This document shows positions 44,075-55,975 of a stretch of DNA of 64,000 nt, piece after piece. The notes below the pieces were generated by a model, which worked only from the letters and a program-made list of their open reading frames with translations, made no database searches and was not told the origin of the DNA. This DNA is from Nyssa sinensis (lineage: Eukaryota > Streptophyta > Magnoliopsida > Cornales > Nyssaceae): the NCBI GenBank assembly GCA_008638375.1, contig CM018048.1, positions 2,009,142-2,073,141 on the forward strand. The letters are read 5' to 3'. A program made the position numbers and the translations under genes. Numbering within the stretch: position 1 is the stretch's first letter; each line of letters opens with the position of its first letter.

Positions 44075-46705
44075 GCAACTGTTAATAAAATAGTCTTGCA
44101 CCAACTTACGACACTCGGTTCGGAACACCGGTTTGAAACTTTTGTAAGTTTTTACTCCAAAAAGGCCCATTTTGGGGATTTTGACAATCCAAAACATCAG
44201 ATATCGGCCTACCGATCCCAAAACCCCATCACACACCTCCCAAATGATAAAATAGACTTGCAAGAACTTACGGCACTAGGTTCGGATCACTGGTTTGAAA
44301 CTTATGCAAGTTTCTTCTCAAAAAATGCCCATTTTCGAGTTTTGAAGGACCAAAATGCCGGATATCTACCTACCGACCACGAAACCCCATCACACACCTC
44401 CCAAATGATAAATAGACTTACACCAACTTATGACACTCGGTTCGGATTACCGGTTTGAAACTTATGCAAGTTTTTGCTCCAAAAGGCCCATTTTTTAGTT
44501 TTGACGGACCAAAATGCTGGATATCGGCCTACCGACCCCAAAACCCTATCACACACCTCACAAATGGTAACATAGACTTGCACAAACTTACGACACTTGG
44601 TTCGGATCACCGGTTTGAAATTTATGCAAGTTTCTCTTCCAAAAAGGCCCATTTTGGGGTTTTGACAGACCAAAATGTCAGATATCGGCCGACTGACCCC
44701 GAAACCCCATCACACACCTCAAAAATGATAAAATAGACTTATACCAACTTAAAACACTCGGTTCGGATCACCGGTTTGAAACTTATGCGAGTTTCTGCTC
44801 CAAAAGGCCCATTTTTGGAGTTTTAACGGATCAAAATTTCAGTTATCGACCAACCAACCCCAAAACCCCATCACACACCTCCCAAATGATAAAGTATACT
44901 TGCACTAACTTACGACACTCGGTTCGGATCACTAGTTTGAAACTTATTTTTTAGTTTTGACTGACCAAAATGTCAGATATCGGCCTACCGACCCCGAAAC
45001 CCCATCACACACCTCACAAATGATAAAATAGACTTGCACCAACTTACGACACTCGGTTCGGATCATCGGTTTGAAACTTATGCAAGTTTCTGCTCCAAAA
45101 AGGCCCATTTTAGGGTTTTGACAGACCAAAATGTCAGATATCGGCCTACCGATCCTGAAACCCCATCACACACCTCACAAATGATAAAATAGACTTGCAC
45201 GAACTTACTACACTTGGTTTGGATCACCGGTTTGAAACTTATGCAAGTTTTTGCTCCAAAAAGGCCCATGTTAGAGTTTTGACGGACCAAAATGTCAAAT
45301 ATCGGCCTACCGACCCCGAAACCCCATCACACACCTTCTCAAATGATAAAATAGACTTGCACAAACTTACGGCACTCGGTTCAGATGCCCGGTCAGAAAC
45401 TTTTACAAGTTTCTGCTCTACAAAGACCTATTTTGGGGTTTTGATAGGCCAAAATTTTGGATATCGACCTACCGACATTGAAATCCCATCACACACCTCA
45501 CAAATAATAAAATAGACTTGCATGAACTTACGACACTCAGTTCGGATAATCGGTTTGAAACTTATGCAAGTTTCTCTTCCAAAAAGGCCCTTTTTTGAGT
45601 TTTGATAGACCAAAATGCTGGATATCGGCCAACCGACCCCAAAACCCTGTCACACACCTCACAAATGATAAAATAGACTTGCACCAACTTACGACACTCA
45701 GGTTCGGATCACCGGTTTGAAACTTATGCAAGTTTCTGCTTCAAAAAGGCCCATTTTGGAGTTTTGACGGGCCAAAATGCCATATATCGGCCTACCGACC
45801 CCGAAACCCCATCACACACCTCAAAAATGATAAAATGGACTTGCACCAACTTACGACACTCGGTTCGGATCACCAATTTGAAACTTATGCAAGTTTCTGC
45901 TTCAAAAAGGCCCATTTTAGAGTTTTGACGGACCAAAATGCCAGATATCGGCCTATCGACCCCGAAACCCCATCACACACCTCCCAAATGATAAAATAGA
46001 CTTTCAACAACTTACGACACTTGGTTCGGATCACCAGTTTGAAACTTACAAGTTTTTGCTCCAAAAATGCCCATTTTTTAGTTTTGACGGACCAAAATGC
46101 TGGATATCGGCCTACCGACCCTGAAACTCCATCACACACCTCACAAATGATCAAATCGACTTGCACCAACTTACGACACTCGGTTCGGATTCACCGGTTT
46201 GAAACTTATGCAAGTTTCTGCTCCAAAAAGGCCCATTTTGGGGTTTTGATGGACCAAAATGCCGGATATCGGCCTACCAATCCCTGAAACCCCATCACAC
46301 ACCTCACAAATGATAAAATAGACTTGCACGAACTTACTACACTTAGGTTTGAATCACCGGTTTGAAACTTATGCAAGTTTCTGCTCCAAAAGTCCCATTT
46401 TGGAGTTTTGACGAACTAAAATGCTAGATATCAGCCTACCGACCCCGAAACCCCATCACACACCTTCCTACATGATAAAATAGACTTGCATAAACTTACG
46501 GCACTCGGTTCGGATGCGTAGTCAGAAACTTTGGCAAGTTTCTGCTCCACAAAGGCCCATTTTGTCAGTTTTGTACGGACCAAAATACCGAATATGCGCC
46601 TAACTATCTCGAAACTCCATCACACACCTCACAAATGACAAAATAGACTACCACAAACTTACGGCAATCAGTTCGGATTAGTGGTTTGTAACTTATGCTA
46701 CTTTT
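44075..46705. repeat. Satellite-like tandem array, about 160-bp unit, about 16 copies
   Basis: CACACACCTC recurs near 44231, 44391, 44550, 44709, 44870, 45007, 45167, 45327 and onward to about 46625, a period of about 160 bp with one short unit of about 137. Conserved pieces in each unit are GACACTCGGTTCGGATCACC, GGTTTGAAACTTATGCAAGT, AAAAGGCCCATTTT and GGATATCGGCCTACCGACCC. Copies differ by scattered substitutions and small indels. Many antisense and sense frames of 60-150 codons cross the array, but they share no common frame and are by-products of the repeat. Confidence 0.95.
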
Positions 46706-47154
46706 TGTCGTTCTTACTATTTATGCATGGAAAAAATATATATATATATATATAATATATATATATATATTCACTTTCATATATATTTAATAAGTGTTCT
46801 AATATATATCATTTGATCTTTATTTTAGATTAATCAGGATTATTAGCGCCGCCGTCTTTCTGTTTTGCATCGGGACTTATTATTTTTATTTTTATTCTTT
46901 TCTTTTCATGGACATCTGTAATTACATTTTCTGAAACAATTTTTAATATTTTTGTATTTATTTTAAATTTTACTTTTATAAATGTAAGTAATTAGTATAC
47001 TATATATATATATATATATATAAATCTATTTTTCTTTTAATATATTGATTTAAGAATGTTTGGATTTTATTATATATCAGGATGATTGATACAGGTTTAA
47101 GCAGGAATAAAACAAATCATTCAGGTCAAAAAAGGGGGCCAAAAAAAAAAAACA
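46706..47154. other. CACTA interior, right part
   Basis: AT-rich with (TA)n runs near 46736-46770 and 46998-47022. No coding motif seen. Confidence 0.45.
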
Positions 47155-47574
47155 ACATTTAGCGACGTACAACATTTAGCAACGCACACACAAGCGTCGC
47201 TAAAAGAAAAGCAACCATTTTTAGCGACGTTTTACATTCATCACTAAATCAGGCCAATCAACTATTAGCAACGCACACTGAGCGTTCGCTAAAGGGCCCA
47301 ATTAGTGACGCCCATTACGTCCATGGCCAATATTAGCGACGCTCAAAGGGCGTCGCTAATAGGTATTTTTAGTGACGCATACATGGGTGGGCGTCGACTA
47401 ATAGTATTTGCGACACGTCTTTTAGCGACGCACGTGGCAACGCTCATCTGTGCGTCGCAAAAGCTCATTAGCGACACACTTTTTTACTATTAGTGACGCT
47501 TGAGTGCGTCAGCTAATAGTCCTTTTTCCTATAGTGAGGGTGAAAAGCGTAATTTATCCCTAAAAGAAAGTTTG

Positions 47575-47673
47575 CCTATAAAATTTTTCCAATTTTAAAG
47601 AAAAAGTCTCCATGGAAATTCTCCGAAATTTATTTTAGCCCCCCTTAAATATTTTTCGTAGCTCCGCCCTTGC
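47575..47673. mobile_element. hAT-like MITE remnant (one end)
   Basis: TTTTAGCCCCCCTTAAATAT and GTAGCTCCGCCCTTG near 47633-47673 resemble the end of the small element at 2851-3028. The other end is not clear. Confidence 0.35.
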
Positions 47674-47700
47674 TAAGAAAATTAATGGTAAAAAAATATA

Positions 47701-48138
47701 GGGTTAATTACATTTTAGAACCTTGAGATTTTGTCCTGATTTCAAATAAGGTTTTCGATTTATCAATTGTAACAATTCAGTCCCTCAATTTTTAATTTTA
47801 TTTCAATTGAGGCCAATTACAAACGTTTGTTAACAGCCATCCCAAATTTATTACATTTTAGTACCCTATAATTTTATATAGATTTTAAAATAGTAACATA
47901 TAATTGTATATAGGTTTCAAATAAGATCCTATAATTTTATATAAATTTCAAATGAGGCCTGGTAATTTTAATGTGTAAATGGCTATCATTCAGAATTTGA
48001 GATGACTATTAACTGTTGTTTCAATTGGCCTCAATTGAAAAGAAATTATAAATTAAGAGACTGAATTGTTACAATTGATAATCGATGGCCTTATTTGAAA
48101 TTAAGACCAAATTTTAAGATAGTAAAATGTAATTTACC
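47701..48138. mobile_element. Mutator-like MITE, 438 bp, with 10-bp target duplication
   Basis: GGGTTAATTACATTTTAG and the reverse complement of the right end (GGTAAATTACATTTTACT) are inverted ends, and pairing continues for over 100 bp. AAAAAATATA is present exactly at 47691-47700 and 48139-48148. The interior TCAGTCCCTCAATTTTTAAT is shared with the copy at 52171. Confidence 0.75.
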
Positions 48139-48148
48139 AAAAAATATA

Positions 48149-49520
48149 ATATTCAAAATTTTGAGAGTGCTAAAATGGGGATATTAAAATTTAAGATGGT
48201 TCATATGAATATGAATATAAAAAAAAAAAGAAAATTGAAAAGATTACAAGTCTTATTTTGTTAAATTTGCGCATGCCTCGAACTCTAGTTTACTGTGTAA
48301 AAATAAGGATTTTACTTCCCTCATTTCAATATATTTTCACAAAATATATTCATCATTTAAAAAAAAATATAATAATAAAATAAAATTTTAAATAAGTATT
48401 AAAATATAAAATTTGGCTAGTTACATATATTTACTATCCGTGTGAATTTGGCTAACGGACAGGCGAACACCTAGACGACCGTCCAATTATTCGGATGACT
48501 GCTCAATTAATGAAACGGAGCCGCCTAGACGCGTAAGAGCAATGGTTCCCATATTCTAATCACAATTATTTAACACATAATGAAGAAAAAAGTAAGAAGA
48601 AAATGCATGTTTCACAAACAAACAATGGAAATTGAATTCCCGTGACCCCACGTTATCATTCGGAAGATGACTGATCCATGTACGACAGAGCCCCTTAGAA
48701 TAAAAAGTCCTTGGCAATATAAATAGACCTTAATTATTCACAATACTATAAAATTAATATTAGTCAACATTCATCTGAGATTGAACTTCTAGAGCCCAGG
48801 CCCACCAGAAAATCAAACAGGCCTACAGAATCCTTTCCAATATAAAACCCACACCATTTACGGAACGGGGAAGTCCACCAAGTTTGGATCATCTGTAGAA
48901 TTCCGGAATCTTCCATTCATTTCCAAGAAAGAAGGCAAAGCCATTGACGAGAGACTTTTAAACGAGTTGGCCAACTTTGACAACCTCATCAATATTTTTC
49001 ATGGTGGAAACATGTTTCCGTTTCCATTGGAAGGTTGAAAATTGAGACAACATATAGATATAAAACTATCAGTCTATTGACTCTTTGGGCTGCATGCCTG
49101 CAACCAAAAGTCAGATTGCAAATGCAGGGTCTTCTCCCACATCACTTCAATTTTCTTAGTTATCACTTATCAACCACGTGTATGTATGTATATACATACA
49201 CCCACACACAGATATATACACAACAATATATTTAAAGATTTTATTTTGGTAAAAATAGGCACTGGCTTCAGTGAGTTTGTCAAAAATAGGTGCAACTTAA
49301 TATTTTTGGCAAGCATAAGCAGCCATATGTTGTCAACCCATATATACATACATATATGTTGAGTGGTTGTCATGAATTCACCCTGAATTCTTAATGACCC
49401 TGTTTGTAACCCGAGATGACCCAGGTTGACATGCTTTTTGTTTTTGTACTCATTTACTCTCTTATGTTGTAATTCATTTATATAAGGGTATTATGTTTTA
49501 GGGTTTTGAGTTAGGAAAAG
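48149..49520. other. Intergenic spacer
   Basis: AT-rich, with a less AT-rich part at 48600-49160 that has no sustained reading frame. A short (GTAT)n and (TACA)n tract lies near 49182-49200. No gene recognised. Confidence 0.4.
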
Positions 49521-50902
49521 CAATGTTTTCAGACCCAGCCGGTTCATCGAATCGAAAAAATGTACGGGTTATGGGTTATCGGTATCGGTTCAACCGTCGG
49601 GTCAACCGGAATCAAACCGTGATGTCATAATTATATAATTAATAAATTTAATAATACATATTATTGATATTATCAATTATTGGCTTATTGCTGCAAACAA
49701 GCATATTTATAAGTTATATTATACAACTACATCAATTATACAAAGAAAAAACGCTTGAGAAGTACCTAAGGGTTTAAGATGAGTGATTCGAAATAGCTCC
49801 AGGGCTTCAACAAGAATACAAGAGTTCAACAAAGCACAAAGCTGCAGACTTCGAAGGCCTTCCACCAAGCCTATTACTTCCCAACAAAAAAAAGGGGAAA
49901 AAAAATTGTAGTTTGGAATATCCATAGTCAAAATAAACTACTGGGAATGTTCTAATTGTCCAAATATTCAATCGTGACTCTGACAGCAGCGCGGCAATGA
50001 GAGGTACATGAGGTCAGGTTGGAGAACAATGCCAACTGCAATCCATAAAATCACTATGTGCGACTCTAAATTGATTGTTGTTTGATGTTTGAAATCAATT
50101 GCAGAAATTAAATGGGTATGTTTGTTCAGCGATCAGAAGAAAAAGACGAAGAATAAGAAGAGTAACAGAGTAAAACGGGCTCAGATTGGCAGTTCAGCTG
50201 TGGTTCTGGTGAAGAAGAATAATACCTAGATAGAAAGAACATAGGAAGAAGAATAAAAAGAAGACAAACGACAACTAAGAGAGTCCAATCGGCTGTTCGA
50301 GATAACAGAGAAGAAAAGAGGAAAAGAGGGAGAGATACCTGGTGTCGGAGTTGTAGATTGGAACTGGCCGTTATTGGGTTTTTGTAAAAGAAATCGCAGT
50401 AGAGTATTGGCTTGGGCCGACCAAGGCTGAAAAAAAATTGAAGAAGTTTTGAATGAAGAAAATATGAAAATTAGGGCTTAAAATTCGAAGAAAAAGGATG
50501 AGAGTTGGCCGAAATTGAAAGAGGATAAATTTACTGTGGTTCTGGTTGTTGATTGAAGGCGTCGAGGGGTGAGGGCTTCAGTCGATCAAAGAGGACTGAG
50601 CTGCAAGTGTTTCAGTCGATTGCGAGGTCTTAGTCGAAAAATGGGAGGGCTACGCAGGTCATATAAAGATAGAGCAGATTCAGCAGAAGAATGATGCCTT
50701 TTATATATATCAAGAAGAACCGGTGTGAACTGATGACCCAATACTGGTTCACCCTGTTCAACGGTCGGACCGTCCGGTTTTACATTTTTAGAACGGTTTT
50801 CAACAATAAACGGTTTTATGGGTTAAACCGGACCGTTTTGTGAACCGGTCGACGGTTCAACCGGTTGAACCGGCCGGTCTGGTCCTAGGTTTTAAAACAT
50901 TG
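49521..50902. mobile_element. hAT-like DNA element, 1.4 kb, non-autonomous
   Basis: It starts CAATGTTTTCAGACCCAGCC and the reverse complement of its end is CAATGTTTTAAAACCTAGGA. Both subterminal regions are rich in CCGGTTCAACCGG-type motifs. Flanks AGGAAAAG (49513-49520) and AGGAGAAG (50903-50910) match at seven of eight bases, fitting the 8-bp duplication of hAT elements. No transposase frame is visible. The less AT-rich interior (49740-50660) could be captured host sequence, but no gene was recognised. Confidence 0.7.
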
Positions 50903-50910
50903 AGGAGAAG

Positions 50911-52161
50911 ATAGCTATTATTGGAAAAAAAAAAAAAAAAGATGAGTTTTGGGAATTTCTTGCTCTTATAATCTCTTTGATACATAATGGATTGAACATC
51001 GCTGTCCCTCGACGTAGGTATCTCGTCGAACCACATAAATCTTGTGTCTTCTCTATTTGATATTGATTTATTGTTCGTTTGATCGTTTCTGCACAAAAAT
51101 ACATACATACATACATACATATATTAGTATATAACGACAAGGCGAGGAATTTACTTTAAAGGGATCAATTGTTTTGTTTTTGTTTGATGATAAATTTAAA
51201 AATTAAAGAAGATAGGAATTTAATATTAATTGATAACATTTTTTATAAGTAATTAAGTTTACTGATATTAAAAAAAAGTTTATCAGAAGTTCAAAAAAAT
51301 AACCTTTAAAAAACTTTAATCTATGCAACAACAAAAAATCTCAAAAAAGTTTCATTGAAGGATTGTATCAAAAAATTAGATAGATAGTTTGATATTAAAA
51401 AAGGGTATATTAGAGAGTTTGATATTTTAGTTAGGTATCAAATAAATTTTGAGTGGGCATTCTTTATTGGGTTTTGTATAATAAAGGGTACACATATCCA
51501 AATCTGGATACTAACCTAATCAGAAAATGTCTCACAAAACAAAACAATTGTTGGAATCTCCAGTTAATATATTACTACTTGTCCTAATATTACTGTAAAC
51601 GTGTGGTTGGTATAGCCATGTATTATTTGTATAGATTCATCATTCATGAATCAACCATGACCACAAAGTATATTCAAGAAAAGACTTGGATCAATTCTGG
51701 AAACACAGCAAATCTGTCGTCCTTGGAAGAAAACATTGCTTTTGGTATGTATTCTGCTGTTACATGGTGCATATATATATATATATAGACACACACAGAG
51801 TACATGAACCTTTACAAAAAGGCCAAGGAAACCATCCATTGTTTATGGAGGCTTTTGATGAGGCATATGTCTGATCATGCAGTAACAATTGCGATGACTT
51901 ACTGTAACATGTTCCAACCATTCCTTTTCAATTTCAATATATGAAGGAAAAAAGAAAAGAAAAGCCAAAGTGTTGTGTTCATGAATTTGGTGCTCTTGGG
52001 ATCTTCCACTTCTAACATCTCCAAGTAACTCATCATTGGGGGACAAAAAGACATCTTAAAATAGTATATATTCTACATGCACTAAGCACATGCAAGAATT
52101 TATGCATGCATGCACCATAAAATTGCAGTCTTAACAGTGAACTTCTTTTTGTTATTCTTAT
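50911..52161. other. Intergenic spacer
   Basis: AT-rich with (TACA)n near 51100-51122 and (TA)n near 51772-51790. Open frames of about 60 codons lack motifs. Confidence 0.4.
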
Positions 52162-52170
52162 TTATTTTAA

Positions 52171-52599
52171 AGGTTAATTATATTTTAGTATATTGAAATT
52201 TCGTCTTGATTTCAAATAAAGTCATCGATTATTAATTATAACAATTCAGTCCCTCAATTTTTAATTTTATTTCAATCGAAATCAAATACAAACGATTGTT
52301 AACGATCATCTCAAATTCTTAACGGTAGTTGTTGACGCATAAAATTATAGGATCTCATTTGAAAGTCCTATAAAAATTATAGGGCCATATTTAAAACTTA
52401 TATACAATTACAAGGTATTATTTTAAAATCTATATGAAATTACAAGGTACTAAAATATAATCAATTTGAAAAGGTTATTTGTAGTTAGACTCAATTGCAA
52501 TGAAATTAAAAATTCAAGGACTTAATTGTTACAATGGATAGCTAAGGGTCTTTTTTGAAATCAAGACAAAATTTTGAGGTATTAAAATGTAATTAATTA
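52171..52599. mobile_element. Mutator-like MITE, 429 bp, with 9-bp target duplication
   Basis: AGGTTAATTATATTTTAGTA pairs with the right end (ATTAAAATGTAATTAATTA). TTATTTTAA flanks both sides exactly (52162-52170 and 52600-52608). It shares the TCAGTCCCTCAATTTTTAAT core and AATTACAAGGTA motifs with the element at 47701. Confidence 0.75.
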
Positions 52600-52608
52600 T
52601 TATTTTAA

Positions 52609-53586
52609 TTTGGTTACCAATCAGCAATTTTTTTTTCCTTTTTTTTTCAATTAATATTAATATTTTGTCTTATTTGATATATCCATTCACTCAAACCATA
52701 TAAAATTGCTTCGAACATAAATAATCAAAATTTAGGTCAAAGACTGCCCATGTGACATTGGGGATTTATGTTTATTTCAACAATTTGTTTTGTCTTATTT
52801 TATGGTTTTTATGTCGTAGCCTTACAAATACTCACAATGTTCCTCCCTTAATTCCCGCCAAAAACATAAATTTGTCCACTAGATTAGGATTCATTCGATT
52901 CCAATCTGATTCATTTATCCTCATATACTATAAAAACTTTGATATGATATGATAATCTAATCGGCTACAATCCAATCTAAAAATTATTTTAATTAAATAG
53001 ATTGAATATTGATTAAATAGACCCGATTCATTGACTATACAATCCGATTAAATATAACAAATATATATATATATGTGTGAAAATATATATTATATTAAAA
53101 CATGTTTTCTAAAAATTTGTATAAGATGTTAAATATTAAATATTAATTTATATAAGACTTTCTTAAGTCTTAAGTTGAATTAAGTTGAGTTTATATATTT
53201 TAAATTTTGCATTTATAATATTTTATATACGTAGTAATATATTAATATTATTATCAAACTGAATCTGATTCAATCCGATACTTAATAAATTTATATTTAG
53301 ATTAATAATTCGTAAATCTATTGAAAGATCTGATCTGATAAATTTTTAACAATTAAGATTCATATCACCATTGATACAATCTCAATTCGATCCGTTTATA
53401 GGCTTATATTCAATCAAAGATTTTTTGGGCCTCCAAACCCTAGGCCTAGGCTTGGTCTTTAGCTACGTTGAGGTCAGGCCTAAGAAAATCAAAAAAAAAA
53501 AATATTCATTGGTGTACTTAGGCCAATAAGTGTTGCACACATCAATAAAATATATGAGTCATACTGTAATTTTTTCCAATGTGTGA
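52609..53586. other. AT-rich intergenic spacer
   Basis: Contains several AATCTGATTCAATCCGAT-like motifs around 52890-53400, suggesting a decayed repeat. No gene recognised. Confidence 0.4.
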
Positions 53587-53854
53587 AATACAAATTGATA
53601 TTGGTACAATGTACTTGGACCAATAAATAAATTGGATGAGTTTCTGACTCTCTTAACCAAACTAACATTAATAATTGTGGGGGGGGGGGGGGGGGGGGGG
53701 GAGAACTATGTTTATTAGAGTGAATACAAATTGACTTAGGTACAATGCACTTGTACCAATAAACACTTGCTTGAAAAATTGGATGAGTTTCTGACTCTCT
53801 TAACCAAACTAACATTAATAATTGTGGGGGAGAGAACTATGTTTATTAGAGTGG
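53587..53854. repeat. Direct duplication, 136-bp unit, with a 23-G tract in copy 1
   Basis: Copy 1 (53587-53722) and copy 2 (53723-53854) share AATACAAATTGA, TGGATGAGTTTCTGACTCTC and GAGAACTATGTTTATTAGAG. Copy 1 has 23 G at 53679-53701 where copy 2 has five G. Related sequence (TTGTGAGGGAGAGGACTT) recurs near 56059. Confidence 0.85.
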
Positions 53855-54070
53855 ATCCTATTAAAATTCTTAAAAAATAAGAAATACTTGGTATACCATA
53901 TTTAATTATTACCATTTTTGTTCATTACTGATATGTTAGATATTTTAAAAATAATGGATAAATTTGATTTTGTTTCATGTTAGTAGGTGAATAAATTCGA
54001 TAACTTGTTTTAGATTTACATAGAATTATTCTTTAAAATTCAAAGAATTCATTTCGATGTAAGACATATA

Positions 54071-55975
54071 TGGCACCCTAAAAAAAAGAATAATGATTTT
54101 TGAGTTATTGTATAATTTTTTGGAGTCAATGTAGAATTCTTTAGTTTTCAAGTTTGAGTCCATCTCAAATTGGTAATCTTTATTATTTTTATTCAAAATA
54201 TGAGTCTTTATTCTATTATGATTATGATAAAAATAAGTATTATGATTTTCTAGTTAAATTAATATACTTTTAACGTTATTAATATGATGTAATAAGTTTT
54301 TATTATTAAGTTTGTTTATCAATAATATTTAATTATGAATTTTAGAGAAGTTGTTTCTCTTGTTGGGTGAGTAATCCATGTGTTACTTGGTTTCTAAGAA
54401 ATTCAATGTGATTGATTGCTTCCCACCTTTCTGTGTTGCGTTAATTCGTATCAAAACGAAAATTTGTTTGGCTGGATGACAATTGGTAGATAATTCCTTA
54501 TGATGACGTTTGTATAAGACAATTTGTTATTCTTTTAGAGTATCGGATACAAGAAAATTGTGAAGACTATAGGTATTTCATTGACGATGGAACTTGCAGT
54601 CAACCTGTTCATGAACATGTTTTTATTCGAAGAGCTATACAAAATTACAAAAGACTTCTTGGTTTTGATGGTAATTTTTATTTTGAAAACTTTTATGATT
54701 GAATATACAATTTGGATGATTTTCTTGATGATATAAGATTTTCAGAAGAAAATGAATATTTTTCAGTAGAAGATAACTTATTGAAGTAGAAAAAAAATTG
54801 TGGTTTAATTTACAGAGGCATAGACAATTGCAAAAAAAATATACATTTGTTCATGGCTAAGAATGATAAGACTACTGATGGATAAATTTTTGTTAATGAA
54901 TAACTTACGGATTATAGAAGGATCAATAAAAGCCAACATATGATTTTACAAGAGGATTATAATATATTGTTTAGAACAAAAAAGAAACTCCAAAATTTGT
55001 CCTTTGCACCTAAGAAAAAGTACAAGTAAAATTTGAAATTGTTGAAATTTCTTTGACTGATAAGGTTGCATATATTGAACCATTGAAAGAAGTCAATGTT
55101 CTTTTAGAAACACCCTCTAATGTTCTTTTAGAAACACCCTCTTATCATAAGAGATGCGGATCAAGTTATTTTATCCATTGAAGATAATTACAATGAGTCA
55201 ATAGAAAAGAAAATTGAATTTATTTTGATTGATATTGTAGAAATAGTTAATGCGGAAGATAAAGAAACAGTTTTGATTGAAACTCTTATTGTGAAAGAAA
55301 ATAGTACATAATTAATTGATCAAAGTTTAGATCTAATAGTACCAAAAGATTTCACAAGTTCTTTTACGGCAGAGAAGTAAGAAATTCTCATCAAAGTAGT
55401 CAGTACTAAAGATGAGGACAAACTTGAATTTGTATAAGATGATTTTGGTAATTACAAGAAAAATGACTTTGTAGTGTAGGATCAAAATGATGATTCTTCT
55501 TATTTTATTATTGGAGCATTTTTATCATCAAAACAGGAGTTTAAAATTACAAATTTCATAAAAGATGGGAAAGAACAAATTCTTAGTCTTCAATTGTTAT
55601 TTTCGAGTTATGGACGAGTTCGTGATCGAATACATCTATACTTAACTCGATGACGAGCCACTTTTAATTGGGAGAGTCTCATTTAGGATAGATATGGTAT
55701 CTTAACAATAAGAATATTGATTTTAGAGTCATTGTAGAATTCTTTTATTTTCAAATTTGAGCCTTTCACAAATTGGTTATTTATATTCAAAATATGAATC
55801 TTTATTCTATTAATACTTGGATAAAAATAGGAGTTTTATTTTTCTAGTGAAAATAATAAATTTCTAATTCTTATAAATATAATGTAGTAGGTCTTTATCA
55901 TTAAGTTTTTTATTACTATAAATTTTAGTATTAATTTTTTATTAGGTAAATAATTTCTGTTTTACTTTAACTACA
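54071..55975 (+). mobile_element. Non-autonomous LTR retrotransposon with two degenerate LTRs
   Basis: A 5' LTR (about 54071-54440) and a 3' LTR (about 55695-55975) share TGGYAYCYTAA starts, AGTCA-TGTAGAATTCTTT and TCAAAATATGAATCTTTATT-type sequences. A degenerate PBS (TTCGTATCAAAACGA) starts near 54444, and a GGGAGAGTCTCATTTAGGA stretch precedes the 3' LTR. The internal 1.25 kb shows gag-like short frames (IQENCEDYRYFIDDGTC) with many stops and no pol. Fragments of the same family are at 3560-4640 and 29735-30610. Boundaries are approximate and no target duplication was found. Confidence 0.6.

Larger units (their letters stand above)
41300..47536. mobile_element. CACTA (CMC/En-Spm) transposon, 6.2 kb, non-autonomous
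   Basis: It starts CACTACAAAAAATTATAG. The reverse complement of its end is CACTATAGGAAAAAGG, matching CACTA-class termini. AGG on both sides (41297-41299 and 47537-47539) is the expected 3-bp target duplication. Both subterminal regions (41330-41520 and 47155-47520) are packed with GCGACGCAC- and GCGTCGCTAA-type motifs in both orientations, the usual transposase-binding arrays. No transposase frame is seen. The interior carries a 33-bp triplication, a B3-domain gene fragment and a large 160-bp tandem array. Confidence 0.88.
40986..47560. mobile_element. Mutator-like foldback element split by a CACTA transposon
   Basis: GGGTAAATTACACTTC at the left and the reverse complement of the far right end (GGGATAAATTACGCTTTTCA) form the outer inverted repeat. 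It continues inward on the left arm (40986-41299) as paired arms around a centre near 41150. The CACTA element sits near its right end. Flanks AAAAGGAAA and TAAAAGAAA match at seven of nine positions, consistent with an old 9-bp target duplication. Without the CACTA the element would be about 335 bp. Confidence 0.6.

Noticed and set aside
44009..46287. A series of 60-150 codon frames on both strands that look like a repeated protein family
   Set aside because: They all come from the 160-bp tandem array, change frame from unit to unit and share no start or stop arrangement.
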